Notes: generated by a model from the letters alone, not told the origin. DNA of 64,000 bases from Bartonella harrusi (GCF_024297065.1 NZ_CP101114.1:2171185-2235184), one strand, 5' to 3'; shown: positions 44,627 through 55,073, counted from the first letter of the stretch. Made by a program: numbers and translations.

Positions 44627-46924
44627 ATGAAAAAAAGTGATCAAGATCAGAAAACACCTCAAACGATTTATAGTGCTAGTGAGAGGGAAGCCCTTGATTT
44701 TCATAGTCGTGGTCGGCCTGGAAAGCTTGAAATCGTTGCAACAAAGTCTATGGCAACGCAGCATGATTTAGCACTTGCTTATTCTCCAGGTGTTGCTGTT
44801 CCCGTTAAAGCAATTTCTGAAAATCCAGCATTGGCTTATGACTATACAGCAAAGGGCAATCTTGTTGCTGTTATATCAAATGGAACAGCGATCTTAGGTT
44901 TAGGCAATTTAGGTGCACTCGCATCTAAACCTGTCATGGAAGGCAAAGCAGTCCTTTTTAAGCGCTTTGCAGATATTGATTCAATTGATCTGGAAATTGA
45001 TACAAACGATACGGAAAGCTTTATCAATCTGGTGCGTCATTTGGAACCTTCTTTTGGTGGCATAAATCTTGAAGACATTAAAGCACCAGAGTGCTTTATG
45101 ATAGAAAGTCGCTTACGTGAGATCATGAATATTCCTGTTTTTCATGATGATCAACATGGTACAGCGATTATTGTTGCTGCTGGTGTAATCAATGCACTCC
45201 ATTTAACGGGGCGCGATATGCAAAATACGCGGTTAGTCTGTAATGGTGCTGGTTCTGCGGGAATTGCTTGTATTGAATTGATTAAGGCGATGGGATTTCG
45301 ATCTGAAAATATCATACTTTGTGATACGAAAGGTGTGGTCTACGAAGGTCGCAAAGAGGGAATGAATCAATGGAAGTCTGCCCACGCTATTCGAACGGAT
45401 AAACGCACCCTTGCTGAAGCAATGGAAGGCGCTGATATGTTTTTCGGAGTTTCTGCTAAAGGGGCGATTACTCCTGAAATGGTAAAGTCGATGGCACCTC
45501 AACCAATTATTTTTGCTATGGCCAATCCCGATCCAGAAATTACACCGGAAGAGGTTATGCAAGTGCGTGGTGATGCCATTGTTGCAACAGGTCGTTCGGA
45601 TTATCCAAATCAGATTAATAATGTTCTTTGTTTTCCTTATATCTTTCGTGGTGCACTTGATGTGCGTGCAACGGTCATCAATGAGGATATGAAAATTGCT
45701 GCCGCAAAGGCTTTGGCGCGATTGGCCCATGAAGATGTCCCTGACAGTGTTGCGGAAGCTTATCGTGGAAAGCGATTAAAATTTGGTCCGGATTATATCA
45801 TTCCTGTCCCCTTTGATCCGCGTTTGTTCACCGTTGTTTCAATGGCGGTAGCAAAAGCGGCAATGGAAAGCGGTGTTGCACAAAAGCATATTGATGACTT
45901 AGAAGCTTATGAACGTGATTTGAATGCGAGGCGTGATCCCATTTCTTCCATTATGCGTGGTGTTTACACTCACGTTCGTCAAGCACCAAAACAAATTGTT
46001 TTTGCAGAAGGTGAAGAAGAGCAAGTAATGCGAGCGGCTGTTTCCTACGTTCATCAAAAACTAGGACAGGCGATTTTAATTGGTCGTGAAGAACAAGTGA
46101 GAGAAACAGCTGCTCTTGCTGGGATTGATCTGGAACGTGAAGGTATTTCTATTACGAACGCCAAGCTTTCTTGTCGCACAGATGCTTATGCAAATTATCT
46201 TTATAAAAAAATGCAACGCCAAGGCTGGTTATTGCGTGATTGTCATCGTCGTATCAATAATGATCGCAATTATTTTGCTGCTTGTATGGTGGCATTGGGT
46301 GATGTTGACGCGATGGTGACAGGGGTAACACGCAATTATGAAACAGCATTGATTGATATACGTCGCGTGATTGAGGAGAAGCCAAAAGAACGATTGATTG
46401 GTATTTCCATGGCTATTTGTCGTGGACGCACGGTGTTTATTGCGGATACAGCGATTTATGAACATCCCAACGCTGAGGAACTTGCTGATATAGCAGAACA
46501 AACAGCTTCTTTTGTTTGTGGATTTGGGTATCAACCGCGGGTAGCGTTTGTAGCATTTTCTACTTTTGGCTATATGAAAGGACAAGTTACGCAACATATT
46601 CAAAATGCTATAAATATTTTACATGAACGCAAAGTTAGCTTTGAATTTGATGGGGAAATGAGTGCTGATGTAGCGCTTAATTCAAAATTGATGCAGCAAT
46701 ATCCTTTTATGGGATTGAAAGAGCCTGCTAACATTTTAGTGATGCCTGGATATCATGCGTCTTCTATTGCAAGCAAAATGCTACAAGAGCTTGGTGAAGC
46801 GACAATCATTGGTCCTATTTTGATTGGATTGGAAAAATCTGTCCAAATTGTACCATTTAGTGGAAGTGATACAGATGTTGTTAATATCGCAATGCTCGCT
46901 GCTTACCATGCAAAAAAGATGTAA
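44627..46924 (+). CDS. maeB: NADP-dependent malic enzyme with phosphotransacetylase-like domain
   Basis: MaeB decarboxylates malate to pyruvate with production of NADPH. The malic domain (about residues 20-430) shows [38 protein letters not shown] in pieces, FHDDQHGTA with catalytic neighbours, and a Rossmann NAD(P) site [16 protein letters not shown]. The rest is a phosphate acetyl/butyryltransferase-like domain (about 440-765), which is usually regulatory in this hybrid type. The 765 residues fit. It ends at a bidirectional terminator shared with secB. Confidence 0.96.
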   Translation: MKKSDQDQKTPQTIYSASEREALDFHSRGRPGKLEIVATKSMATQHDLALAYSPGVAVPVKAISENPALAYDYTAKGNLVAVISNGTAILGLGNLGALASKPVMEGKAVLFKRFADIDSIDLEIDTNDTESFINLVRHLEPSFGGINLEDIKAPECFMIESRLREIMNIPVFHDDQHGTAIIVAAGVINALHLTGRDMQNTRLVCNGAGSAGIACIELIKAMGFRSENIILCDTKGVVYEGRKEGMNQWKSAHAIRTDKRTLAEAMEGADMFFGVSAKGAITPEMVKSMAPQPIIFAMANPDPEITPEEVMQVRGDAIVATGRSDYPNQINNVLCFPYIFRGALDVRATVINEDMKIAAAKALARLAHEDVPDSVAEAYRGKRLKFGPDYIIPVPFDPRLFTVVSMAVAKAAMESGVAQKHIDDLEAYERDLNARRDPISSIMRGVYTHVRQAPKQIVFAEGEEEQVMRAAVSYVHQKLGQAILIGREEQVRETAALAGIDLEREGISITNAKLSCRTDAYANYLYKKMQRQGWLLRDCHRRINNDRNYFAACMVALGDVDAMVTGVTRNYETALIDIRRVIEEKPKERLIGISMAICRGRTVFIADTAIYEHPNAEELADIAEQTASFVCGFGYQPRVAFVAFSTFGYMKGQVTQHIQNAINILHERKVSFEFDGEMSADVALNSKLMQQYPFMGLKEPANILVMPGYHASSIASKMLQELGEATIIGPILIGLEKSVQIVPFSGSDTDVVNIAMLAAYHAKKM

Positions 46925-46926
46925 AA

Positions 46927-46955
46927 AAAGGCCTCTGATATTTCAGGGCCTTTTT
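46927..46955. terminator. Bidirectional terminator between maeB and secB
   Basis: AAAGGCC at 46927-46933 pairs with GGCCTTT ending at about 46953, with an inner CTGA/TCAG pairing. A-runs lie on the left and T-runs on the right, so the same hairpin ends transcription of both convergent genes. Confidence 0.85.
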
Positions 46956-46975
46956 GAAAACAAAAAAATAACTTT

Positions 46976-47458
46976 TTAAGAGAGCTGTCCCTCACTTTGA
47001 TTGTCTTTTTGTTCTTCAGCAAGGCGCTTTTGGAACAGAGCGGCAAAATCAATTGGGTCAATCCACAAAGGTGGGAAACCACCATTTTGAGTGGCGTCAG
47101 AGATAATCTGCCGAGCAAACGGAAACAAAAGACGGGGACATTCAATAAAAACAAGAGGCATCACATGTTCTTGTGGAATATTTTTAATATGAAAAACGCC
47201 ACCATAAATGAGTTCTACATGAAATAATGTTTCAGTGTCATCATCAGCTTTGACAGAGAGGGTTAAAATGACATCGTAATTATCATCACCAATTGGGTTG
47301 GCGTTGACATTAATGTTGATATCGATTTGGGGTGCTTTTTGACGTGGATGTAGTGAGCGAGGAGCGTTTGGATTTTCGAATGACAAATCTTTTAAATATT
47401 GAGTTAATACAGCAAAAACTGGTTCTCCACCGTTATTGTTCATTTCACCTTCAGCCAT
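46976..47458 (-). CDS. secB: Protein-export chaperone SecB
   Basis: SecB keeps preproteins unfolded and hands them to SecA. The protein shows the SecB core: [21 protein letters not shown], a beta-rich middle ([20 protein letters not shown]), and [19 protein letters not shown] followed by [17 protein letters not shown]. The ATG at 47458 was chosen because GAGAGG stands seven bases upstream; a TTG two codons earlier is possible. Length is 160 residues. Confidence 0.96.
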   Translation of the reverse strand: MAEGEMNNNGGEPVFAVLTQYLKDLSFENPNAPRSLHPRQKAPQIDININVNANPIGDDNYDVILTLSVKADDDTETLFHVELIYGGVFHIKNIPQEHVMPLVFIECPRLLFPFARQIISDATQNGGFPPLWIDPIDFAALFQKRLAEEQKDNQSEGQLS

Positions 47459-47598
47459 AACCAACCTCTCATCATCATTGTGTGTATTTCTATTTTATAT
47501 CTAAAGATCAAGCTGGTTATCATGCTTCGCAAAAGGTTGCAAGGAACCCTCTTGTTGTCTTGATTATTTTTTTAATCACTTACAAATTTTTTAGCATT

Positions 47599-48105
47599 TT
47601 AAGGATGATCATCATTTTTACGCCATGGAGATTCTGTGGAATTATGGACCTGATAGTCTTCTCCGTTAAGATCAATGATTTTTTCAGATTCGTTTTGCGC
47701 ACTGGTGTTGTTTTGAGTGTGAGAATTCATTTTATTACCAAATGATGAAAAAAAACGCCAAACAACGGAGCGAACTGGTTTAATAAGGAATAATATTCCC
47801 AAAAGATCGCTTACAAAGCCTGGAAGAATAAGTAAAATCGCGCCAACAATGATGAAAACATCATCAATCATATAATTTTTTAATGAACGCCCTTGGATAA
47901 ATTCACGTTGTATGTTTTTTAAAAGACTAAATCCTTGAATTCGCAATAAAATAATACCAAATAATGTTGTAAGAACAATCAGACTCAAAGTTGCTAAAAT
48001 TCCAATTTCTTTTCCAACAAAGATAAAACCGGCAATTTCAATCAAAAGAGCGCCGAGGAGGAGAATGATAAAAAAGCGAGGATTTATGGAGTAAAACTTT
48101 ATCAC
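47599..48105 (-). CDS. fxsA: FxsA family membrane protein
   Basis: FxsA-family proteins are small inner-membrane proteins; the E. coli member affects exclusion of phage T7 by F plasmids, and the general role is unknown. The family motif is present in IEIAGFIFVGKEIGILATLSLIVLTTLFG (two pieces) and LILPGFVSDLLGILFLIKPVR. Four hydrophobic segments lie within the first 115 residues and a polar C-terminal tail follows. At 168 residues it is standard. It precedes secB in the same direction, with 140 bases between them. Confidence 0.9.
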   Translation of the reverse strand: MIKFYSINPRFFIILLLGALLIEIAGFIFVGKEIGILATLSLIVLTTLFGIILLRIQGFSLLKNIQREFIQGRSLKNYMIDDVFIIVGAILLILPGFVSDLLGILFLIKPVRSVVWRFFSSFGNKMNSHTQNNTSAQNESEKIIDLNGEDYQVHNSTESPWRKNDDHP

Positions 48106-48308
48106 ACAAAAATTTCCTTCTCAAGTTTAGGATAGAAAAATAGAGAGCTCTTCTTGTATAAACACGAATGAATAAAGGCCATGAAGATGTATGAAAGGCT
48201 ATAAAAATATTTAAATAGTAGATTCCTTATTTTACATATTTAGTTATAAATGATATTGACTGCAATGTTTATTACAGATCATCTTAGATTTGGAGATTAA
48301 CAGCGCCC

Positions 48309-49001
48309 ATGGAATTTGACGTTATACTTGTCATAGCTCTTGTTATTATGGTTGTCGTTTTTGTACAGCTGCGTAATGTATTAGGAAAGCGAATTGGTTT
48401 TGAAAAGCCTCCTTTCGACCCTTATTCACGTCATTCTAAAAAACAGAGTGAAGCAGAAACGACAGATAATGTTGTTTCGTTCCCTCATCAGGATAATGCA
48501 CAAAAGAGTGATTTTAATGAAATTGATGCAATTTCACCAGAGGGAAGTGCACTGAATAAAGGTTTACGCGCACTTCGCCAGAGTGATCCTCATTTTTCTC
48601 CTCAATTTTTTATAAAAGGTGCCCAAGTTGCTTATGAAATGATTGTAACAGCTTTTGCTAAAGGGGATCGTGATCAGCTTAAGAAATTACTTTCTCAAAA
48701 TGTTTTTGAAAGTTTTAGTGCGGCTATTGAGCAACGCAAAAAAAACAATGAAAAAGTTGATTTCACTTTTGTTGGAATTAATAAAATCGAGTTTATCACG
48801 GCAGAAATGCAAGAGAAGGAACAATTTTTAACTGTACGGATTGTTAGTGAAATGATTTCTGTAACTTATAATGAGCAGGGAGAGCGTATTGATGGTGATC
48901 CTGATGCTATTGTAGAAATTAGAGATATTTGGACTTTTGTTCGCAATAGTCTATCGTCGGATCCCAATTGGAAACTTTTTGCAACGGAAGATGAAAATTA
49001 A
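48309..49001 (+). CDS. Tim44-like domain protein (TimA-type)
   Basis: This alphaproteobacterial protein is related to mitochondrial Tim44. Residues 1-22 form a membrane anchor (VILVIALVIMVVVFVQL). A polar linker follows, then the Tim44-like domain from about residue 85 (DPHFSPQFFIKGAQVAYEMIV, FAKGDRDQLKKLLSQNVFESF). The 230 residues are usual. It is divergent from fxsA-secB. Its known role in bacteria is poorly defined; the association with secB suggests envelope protein handling, which is inference. Confidence 0.88.
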   Translation: MEFDVILVIALVIMVVVFVQLRNVLGKRIGFEKPPFDPYSRHSKKQSEAETTDNVVSFPHQDNAQKSDFNEIDAISPEGSALNKGLRALRQSDPHFSPQFFIKGAQVAYEMIVTAFAKGDRDQLKKLLSQNVFESFSAAIEQRKKNNEKVDFTFVGINKIEFITAEMQEKEQFLTVRIVSEMISVTYNEQGERIDGDPDAIVEIRDIWTFVRNSLSSDPNWKLFATEDEN

Positions 49002-49058
49002 GATCTCTTTGGTTCATAAGGTCGTATAAATAAGCTTTATAAGAGATTGATAATTGAA

Positions 49059-49649
49059 ATGTCTACGGATAAAGGGAGAGAGAAGAAGGATTTATTGACT
49101 GCAAAGGATCGTCTTTTATGGGAAAGGGTTTGTCATACGATCTTTCCTCTTCATGATGAGCTCCATTTTTCTATAGAAAAAAATGCAACAAAGATTGATC
49201 ATAAAAAACAGCATCTGTCATCAATCTTTTCATTATCTCAGGGGAAACAGCAAAGACCAACAGTGGTTAAAAGAGAAACGACAGCGATTGCCAAAACACA
49301 GAGGGTCCATTTCTTTGATCATGTTGTCCATCGTAAAATTGCTAAAGGGCATTATCCACTTGAAGCGCGTCTTGATCTTCATGGTTATGGGCAGGAAGAA
49401 GCTTATTTTCTCTTAAAAGAATTTTTACAATCATCTCAGCAAAGTGGATTACGTTATGTGCTTGTGATTACAGGAAAAGGTCGTTCAGTTGGAAGTGATG
49501 GCACTTTATATAAATTTGTTCCTCATTGGTTATCGACATCAGCTTTTCGGTATTATGTTCGTGCATTTGAGCGCGCAGCTCGTCAACATGGTGGTGGAGG
49601 TGCGCTTTATGTTTGGTTGCGCCGTTTTGAGCGGGGCAAAGGGCTATAA
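49059..49649 (+). CDS. Smr domain protein
   Basis: Smr domains are small nuclease or nucleic-acid-binding modules also found at the end of MutS2. The C-terminal domain has LDLHGYGQEEAYFLLKEFL near residues 106-124 and VLVITGKGRS, followed by a glycine-rich tail HGGGGALYVWLRR, all typical. The N-terminal half is variable and charged. The ATG at 49059 was chosen over TTG 49047 because the product then begins MSTDKGREKKD. In related genomes an mltA gene is often found between the Tim44-like gene and smr; here only 57 bases separate them. Confidence 0.88.
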   Translation: MSTDKGREKKDLLTAKDRLLWERVCHTIFPLHDELHFSIEKNATKIDHKKQHLSSIFSLSQGKQQRPTVVKRETTAIAKTQRVHFFDHVVHRKIAKGHYPLEARLDLHGYGQEEAYFLLKEFLQSSQQSGLRYVLVITGKGRSVGSDGTLYKFVPHWLSTSAFRYYVRAFERAARQHGGGGALYVWLRRFERGKGL

Positions 49650-50228
49650 TATCGTTTAGATTTTTTCAGGTTCAGGTTTGGTTTTATCAGCTATAGTATT
49701 TTACAAGCTATATTTTGGGGCAAAAGCTGTGAGAATATAAACTTTATCGTGAAATTCACACCATTGCGTCTAATTTTTACAAACAAGGATTCTGCTGAAA
49801 ACATTTTTGAGTGAAAGGATTATCGTTATTGCTAAAAAATATTTGTTGAAACAGTATTATAAAGAATATTCAAAGCATTACGGGATTTTTGAGAGGTTTA
49901 GTTTTTTTCAACAATGAGATGTTTGTTTGCTCGCTTTGTTTTTGATTATTGGGATTATTCTAGCAATATGTTTGAATTTTTGTATGCTATCAACAATTTT
50001 ATTACCAAAAAGCATACAATTTTTCTTAAAAATATATACGCTAATGGAGCTTTTTCGCTATCCTTCTTCTGTTTATAAAGCAACAGACTAAGAGTGTTAT
50101 TATATTGACTCTCTCCATACTGTACTTTTTTGCATGAAGATAATTTATAAAATTCTCATTTGAGCTCGATGACAATTGCTCTTTTGATATTCAAGCATAT
50201 TTTTTTGATTCTTAAAATATATAAGATA
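49650..50228. other. Eroded AT-rich region after smr
   Basis: No gene is supported. A 54-residue ORF at 49914-50078 (MRCLFARFVFDYWDYSSN at its start) lacks a ribosome binding site and was not recognised. The region is likely decayed accessory DNA next to the integrase remnants. Confidence 0.35.
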
Positions 50229-51040
50229 TTGATTTATAAATGTTAATTTATCGTTTTGCATGTTGAATAAGAGACCAAATATTCTAAGATTTTCTCACTT
50301 CAAACCTGCTTTTGTTAAATCAATCAAAGCCATTCCCGTGCATCTCACAAGTGAAATGATCGTGTGGATAAAAACACGAGAAGAAAAGCAAAATGCCTGT
50401 TATGAATCTTCTTTATGCAAGGGTTATTGCAACATTGGGGGCTGGCAAAGAGAATAATGATGCCGGCTTGCTTCTTCACAAGTGAAAAGATGGTGGTATT
50501 CAATGGATTTACCGATATATTCCTTCACGGGTGCTGTCGTGAAATGGGTCTGGGTGCGCTTTAAGAAAGGTTTCTTTAAAAAATACCGTGAATTGGCAAC
50601 ACAATGGCGTTTTATTCTACATGAAAAGTCGTGACTCCATTAACTTTACCGGTACCCAATGTTGCGACAGCCCTTGTTATTTAGACGATTCATAACAGGC
50701 ATTTTTGCTCTTTTCTTTAGAGTTTTTTACTCACACGACAACCCCGTTTATGACGTGCAAATAAATGATTATGATTGATTTAACAAAAGCAGGTTTAAGA
50801 TGAGAGAATCTTACAATATTCGAGTCTCTCATTCAACATGTAAGACGATAAATTATTGTTATAAATCAAAGTTTTACCATTAAAAGACATGACCAACAAA
50901 AGCGTGAGGCAATATGTAATCTTTGTTATCTAAAAGACCTTGTTGTAGATGCTTTTGAAAGTCGTAAAGTTGAGTTAAAATATGATGGTAAAGATGGAAA
51001 CAGATTTTCACCTTTACAGCTTTATATCCTCCCTAAATAA
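50229..51040 (+). pseudogene. Decayed integrase copy 4, interrupted by a nested repeat
   Basis: The unit begins at the shared boundary TTGATTTATAA. The conserved upstream block leads to an integrase N-terminus from ATG 50393 (MPVMNLLYARVIATLGAGK in the conceptual reading). Next come HKRKDGGIQWIY-like sequence with a stop, a segment matching NTVNWQHNGVLF in a shifted frame, and HEKSRD. At 50643 it is interrupted by a 240-base insert. After the insert it resumes exactly in phase as IKRHDQQKREAICNLCYLKDL and ends LYILPK with a stop at 51038-51040. The catalytic half is missing. Confidence 0.8.
50644..50883 (-). repeat. Nested integrase-derived repeat, copy 5, with 7-base target duplication
   Basis: This 240-base segment is an inverted copy of the upstream block plus the first codons of the integrase (shared boundary at 50859-50869 on the minus strand). 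CCATTAA occurs at 50637-50643 and again at 50877-50883. Removing 50644-50883 restores the host integrase reading RDSIKRHDQQKRE, which aligns with RDLIKGRDKQKRE in copy 1. It is therefore a precise insertion with a duplicated target. No terminal inverted repeats were seen. Confidence 0.8.
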
Positions 51041-51445
51041 AGAGAATTTCGAATAAACAATAGGCCCCCATTCATGGAGCTTGTTCGATTTTAAAATATT
51101 TTTTATATTTAAAATCAATAATTTGATACGATTATAAAGAGTGTCAAAAAACTTGGTTGTGTTAAGAGATCAATTCTTGCTGATATGCCAAGAATAAAAG
51201 AGAGGTCTTTTCAGGGAGAAAGGAACGTATTTTAAGGGATGTGGGTTGCTTGATAAAAGCATATGGAATGCGTGTTGATTTGAACAAAGAGCATGATTGT
51301 GTAGGCAATAAAAAACGGTTAACTCTAAGGAAATAACGTACATAATACACTCTAAAAGTTTATTCTAACCCTTTTTATGCTCCAGATGCGTAATAAAACT
51401 GACTTTAGCGACAGCCAATATCTTCCTCTTTATGAGGAATCTTTG
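51041..51445. other. Gap between the integrase remnant and hslO
   Basis: No intact gene. The plus strand near 51150-51240 has a short coding-like stretch (ILADMPRIKERSFQGERN) that is cut by stops and was not recognised. A 62-codon minus-strand ORF at 51162-51350 has no family resemblance. I regard this as decayed DNA. Confidence 0.35.
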
Positions 51446-52447
51446 TTACATTTCATTTTCAGAAAATTCTTGTGGTTTAAAACGATAAGTTGTTGAACAA
51501 AATTCACATGTGACTGAAATATACTCACCTTCAACCATTTCATTGCGTTCCTCAACGGGAAAAGCTTCCAACATTTCTTTAATTTTTTCATGCGAACAAG
51601 AGCATTGATCGATGAGAGAAGAAGGACTAAAAACTCTAACACCTTGTTCGTGGAAGAGGCGGAACAATAACCGTTTACTGCCAACTTGAGGGTCTGTTAA
51701 TTCTGCACTTTCAATGGTTGCTGTCAATGCCTTGGCCTCTTGCCATTGATTTTCAAGTTGTGTTTGCGTTTTCATTTCTTCTGTTTTTTTATCTGGTTCA
51801 TATATTTGATGCTGAGATGATGCTTTAGGCAAGAGTTGGGTCAAAAGTCCTCCTGCTCTCCAGTTTTTCTGTGGCTTTCCTTGTTGATCTCGGTTCATTA
51901 ATATAGCAACTGCCAGACGTATATCGGTAGGAATTTGTTCTGATTGATCAAAATAGGTACGGGAAGCTTCTTGTAAATTTTCCCCATCTAATGCCACTAT
52001 TCCCTGATAGGGCTGTGTATGAGTTCCTTGGTCAATAGTAAAAGCTAAGGTACCTTTTCCCAACAGTGTTTCTGAAGATATTTGTTCATTGATGATTGTT
52101 TTTTTAAACTTTTCTTTATCAAAACGCGCATAACCACGGAGGCTAGAAGGAGGAGAGAAGTCACACACCAACATATTAACGGGTCCATCGGAATGGGTTT
52201 GTAAAATAAATTTTCCCTTAAGTTTTAGAGAGGTTCCAAGCAGAACGGTCAAAACTAAAGCTTCTGCGAGAAGATAAGAAACCGGTTCGGGATATTGATG
52301 CCTTGTCAGAATAGAATTTAAAGTTTCTCCAAGTTGTACAGCACGTCCTCGAATATCCAGTTCTTCGATTTGAAAGGGAAGAACGGTATCATCTTCACTA
52401 AAAAGGATATTACTGAGAGAAGATGTCTCTGTGGATTGCTCGTGCAT
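51446..52447 (-). CDS. hslO: Redox-regulated chaperone Hsp33 (HslO)
   Basis: Hsp33 is a holdase switched on by oxidative unfolding. The C-terminal zinc switch is intact: CSC near residue 265 and CEFC near 310, inside CSCSHEKIKEML and SVTCEFCSTTYRF. The N-terminal domain has LLGTSLKLKGKFILQTHSDGPVNML (in pieces) and GYARFD. The ATG at 52447 gives 333 residues; the open frame upstream overlaps argF and was rejected. It follows argF by 35 bases in the same direction and is probably co-transcribed; the pairing with argF and argD is common in Rhizobiales. Confidence 0.96.
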   Translation of the reverse strand: MHEQSTETSSLSNILFSEDDTVLPFQIEELDIRGRAVQLGETLNSILTRHQYPEPVSYLLAEALVLTVLLGTSLKLKGKFILQTHSDGPVNMLVCDFSPPSSLRGYARFDKEKFKKTIINEQISSETLLGKGTLAFTIDQGTHTQPYQGIVALDGENLQEASRTYFDQSEQIPTDIRLAVAILMNRDQQGKPQKNWRAGGLLTQLLPKASSQHQIYEPDKKTEEMKTQTQLENQWQEAKALTATIESAELTDPQVGSKRLLFRLFHEQGVRVFSPSSLIDQCSCSHEKIKEMLEAFPVEERNEMVEGEYISVTCEFCSTTYRFKPQEFSENEM

Positions 52448-52482
52448 CGTATCTTTGCCTTTTAAATGATTTATTTTGTAGG

Positions 52483-53418
52483 CTATTGTGAAGGGAAAAG
52501 TGCATCTTGTAAACACCATGCAAGAATTGCTTTTTGGGCATGAAGACGATTTTCCGCCTCATCAAAAACAACGGAATGCGCTCCATCTATCACAGCATCG
52601 ACAACTTCTTCACCACGATGAGCAGGAAGACAATGCATGAAAAGAGCATCGGGTTTGGCTAATTTCATCAAAGCTTCATTCACTTGATAAGGTTGAAAAA
52701 CAGAATGATTGCGAGCACGAAATTCTTGTCCCATAGAAAACCATGTGTCAGTTATAATACAATCAGCATCTTTAGCGGCCTTTTGTGGATCATTGGTCAG
52801 TGTAATATATGCCCCTCGTTCACGAGCCCAATGGACAAATTTCTCTTGTGGTTCACTGCCTTTGGGAGTAGCGATTCGCAAATGGAAGCTAAAAAGAGCA
52901 GCAGCTTCAATCAAGGAATGCAGCACATTGTTGCCATCTCCCATCCACGCAAATATTTTGTTTGCAACAGGCCCACGATGCTCTTCATAAGTCAGTATAT
53001 CTGCTAGAATTTGGCAAGGATGCGTATCATCGGTAAGGGCATTAATAACAGGAATTTGTGCGTATTGTGCCAATTCGAGCATCCGATCATGAAGTGTTGT
53101 TCGTAAGGTCACGATGTCCACAAAACGCGATAAAACGCGTGCTGTATCAGCGATGGTTTCACTATGGCCAAGCTGCATTTCTGAACCTGTTAGCATAATT
53201 GTATCCCCACCCAGTTGGCGCATGCTGATATCGAATGAAATACGGGTTCGTGTGGACGGTTTTTCAAAAATCATTGCCAGTGTTTTACCAACAAAAGGTT
53301 TTGAACTTTTTCCTACTTTGAAGGATACTTTAAGACTTTTTGCATAATCGATCAGAGCACGTGCCGTCTGCGGGGTTAAAACCGATAAATCGGTGAAATG
53401 GCGAAGAACATTTGTCAT
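52483..53418 (-). CDS. argF: Ornithine carbamoyltransferase (ArgF)
   Basis: ArgF makes citrulline from ornithine and carbamoyl phosphate in arginine synthesis. The carbamoyl-phosphate site STRTR is at residues 55-59, the second motif is in DDTHPCQILADILTYEE near 128-144, and the ornithine-side HCLP is near 263-266. The 311 residues are normal. Its start lies two bases after the argD stop, so argD-argF-hslO form one operon. Confidence 0.97.
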   Translation of the reverse strand: MTNVLRHFTDLSVLTPQTARALIDYAKSLKVSFKVGKSSKPFVGKTLAMIFEKPSTRTRISFDISMRQLGGDTIMLTGSEMQLGHSETIADTARVLSRFVDIVTLRTTLHDRMLELAQYAQIPVINALTDDTHPCQILADILTYEEHRGPVANKIFAWMGDGNNVLHSLIEAAALFSFHLRIATPKGSEPQEKFVHWARERGAYITLTNDPQKAAKDADCIITDTWFSMGQEFRARNHSVFQPYQVNEALMKLAKPDALFMHCLPAHRGEEVVDAVIDGAHSVVFDEAENRLHAQKAILAWCLQDALFPSQ

Positions 53419-53420
53419 AT

Positions 53421-54632
53421 TTATGATACTTGCTTTTTTTTGTTTGTTTGTGAAAGAGAAGCAATTGCTTTTTCAATACGAAATAAACTTTCCTCTACTT
53501 CTTCTTCAGTTATAATGAGGGGGGGCAATAAACGCACCACATTATTGTTAGCAGCAACACTGAGAACAAATTGCTTTTCCAAGGCATTGACAACGGCATT
53601 TGCAGGAGCAACACACTGGATACCTAGCATAAGACCAACACCTTGAATAGCGGAGAAAATATCAGGATAGCTGTTGAGAATTTTTGAAAGTCCACTTTTT
53701 AGCTTATGTCCCATTTTCTGAACATGGTGAAGAAAACCTGGTTCTAAGATGATATCAAGAACACTGTTGCCTACAGCCATCCCAAGAAGATTTCCGCCAA
53801 AAGTTGAACCATGGGTTCCTGGTGTCATACTTTTTGCCACTTCATTTGTTGCAAGACAAGCTCCCAACGGAAATCCACCACCCAGTCCTTTTGCAAGCGT
53901 AAGAATATCAGGTATAATATCACTCCATTCATAAGCAAAAAGCTTTCCTGTTCGTCCAATACCTGTTTGGACTTCATCCAGAATGAGTAACAGATTATGA
54001 TCATCGCAGATTTGGCGCAGAAACCTTAAAGTTTCGCGAGGAACGGTTCGTATCCCTCCTTCACCCTGAATAGGTTCAATAAGAATAGCTGCGGTCTTTT
54101 TATTGATAGCGTTCCGCAAAGCATTTTTATCACAAAAAGGAATTTGAATAAATCCCCCAGCTTTGGGTCCAAAGCCTTCAAGATATTTTTCATGTCCAGT
54201 TGCAGCAAGCGTTGCAAGTGTGCGCCCATGAAATGCCCCTTCAAAAGTAATAATTTCAACGCGTGTTGGATGACCAGAGGCATAATGAGCATGACGAGCC
54301 GTTTTGAATGCGCATTCAAGTGCTTCAGCGCCAGAATTACAGAAAAAAACCTTATCAGCAAAGCTGTTTGCACAAAGTTGTGCAGCAAGAGCTTCTTGTT
54401 CGGATGATTGAAAAAGATTGGAAATATGCCAAAGTTTTTCAGCTTGTTTTTTGAGGGTCTCAACCAACTTTGGATGTGCATACCCTAACACATTGACAGC
54501 AATACCAGATGTCAAATCGAGATAACGTTCACCTTTATCAGAAATAAGCCAGACACCCTCACCTTTTTTGAAATGCAAATTCCGTCGAGCAAAGCACGTA
54601 TAAAGTGGCTGTATAGTGGTAGTGCCCATCAT
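53421..54632 (-). CDS. argD: Acetylornithine aminotransferase (ArgD)
   Basis: ArgD is a PLP-dependent aminotransferase of arginine synthesis; many also act in the diaminopimelate pathway, where dapD works. The class III pattern is clear: FCNSGAEALECAFKTAR near 95-112, the aspartate in LILDEVQTGIGRTGKLFAYE near 220-240, and the PLP lysine in LTLAKGLGGGFPLGA near 255. Two adjacent ATGs occur at 54632 and 54629; AAGGAA upstream suits either. The 403 residues are typical. It is the first gene of argD-argF-hslO. Confidence 0.96.
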   Translation of the reverse strand: MMGTTTIQPLYTCFARRNLHFKKGEGVWLISDKGERYLDLTSGIAVNVLGYAHPKLVETLKKQAEKLWHISNLFQSSEQEALAAQLCANSFADKVFFCNSGAEALECAFKTARHAHYASGHPTRVEIITFEGAFHGRTLATLAATGHEKYLEGFGPKAGGFIQIPFCDKNALRNAINKKTAAILIEPIQGEGGIRTVPRETLRFLRQICDDHNLLLILDEVQTGIGRTGKLFAYEWSDIIPDILTLAKGLGGGFPLGACLATNEVAKSMTPGTHGSTFGGNLLGMAVGNSVLDIILEPGFLHHVQKMGHKLKSGLSKILNSYPDIFSAIQGVGLMLGIQCVAPANAVVNALEKQFVLSVAANNNVVRLLPPLIITEEEVEESLFRIEKAIASLSQTNKKKQVS

Positions 54633-55073
54633 TATTTCCTTTATATTTTAAGGATTTGCTATATAGTAAACAAAACAATGCTGTAAATAAAGCGTTTTAT
54701 AATTTTCACTACAGGGCAACCAGCGCTTCATTTTAGCAAAGAATGGATAAAAACTCTGTAATCTGTAAGAAGCCTTTATAGGAAAAGTCTTCACTAAATA
54801 CAAAAGTTTTTCCTCTCTTTGATTTGCAAGTTGGGGAAAACATTCTAAATAGACTCTTCAAGGAGGAAAGGCTCTTGTCAGAGAGTCGGTGCATATTGTA
54901 GTTTAAATCAGTAAGCAAGGTTGTATTTCAGTTTGTACGTTTCATAGATTGAGTGTTTTTTTGTACTCGAGAGGAGTATGAAATTTTTCATTCAATTTAT
55001 TGAACATGTTGTTCAAACATTTGAAGATGCAACAAGATGCATCTCAATGAGGTGATCAGAATGGAGTGCTAAG
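54633..55073. other. Divergent gap between argD and gcrA
   Basis: This gap must hold the promoters of both flanking operons. A 25-codon ORF at 54978-55055 (MKFFIQFIEHVVQTFEDA at its start) has a GAGGAG but only one base before the ATG, so it is doubtful. An imperfect hairpin, AGATGCA facing TGCATCT, lies near 55025-55043. Confidence 0.4.

Noticed and set aside
51162..51350. 62-codon minus-strand ORF before hslO
   Set aside because: No family resemblance, poor start context, and location in decayed DNA.
52448..52519. Upstream extension of hslO overlapping argF
   Set aside because: It would add 24 residues from the argF coding sequence; the ATG at 52447 gives a normal Hsp33 N-terminus.
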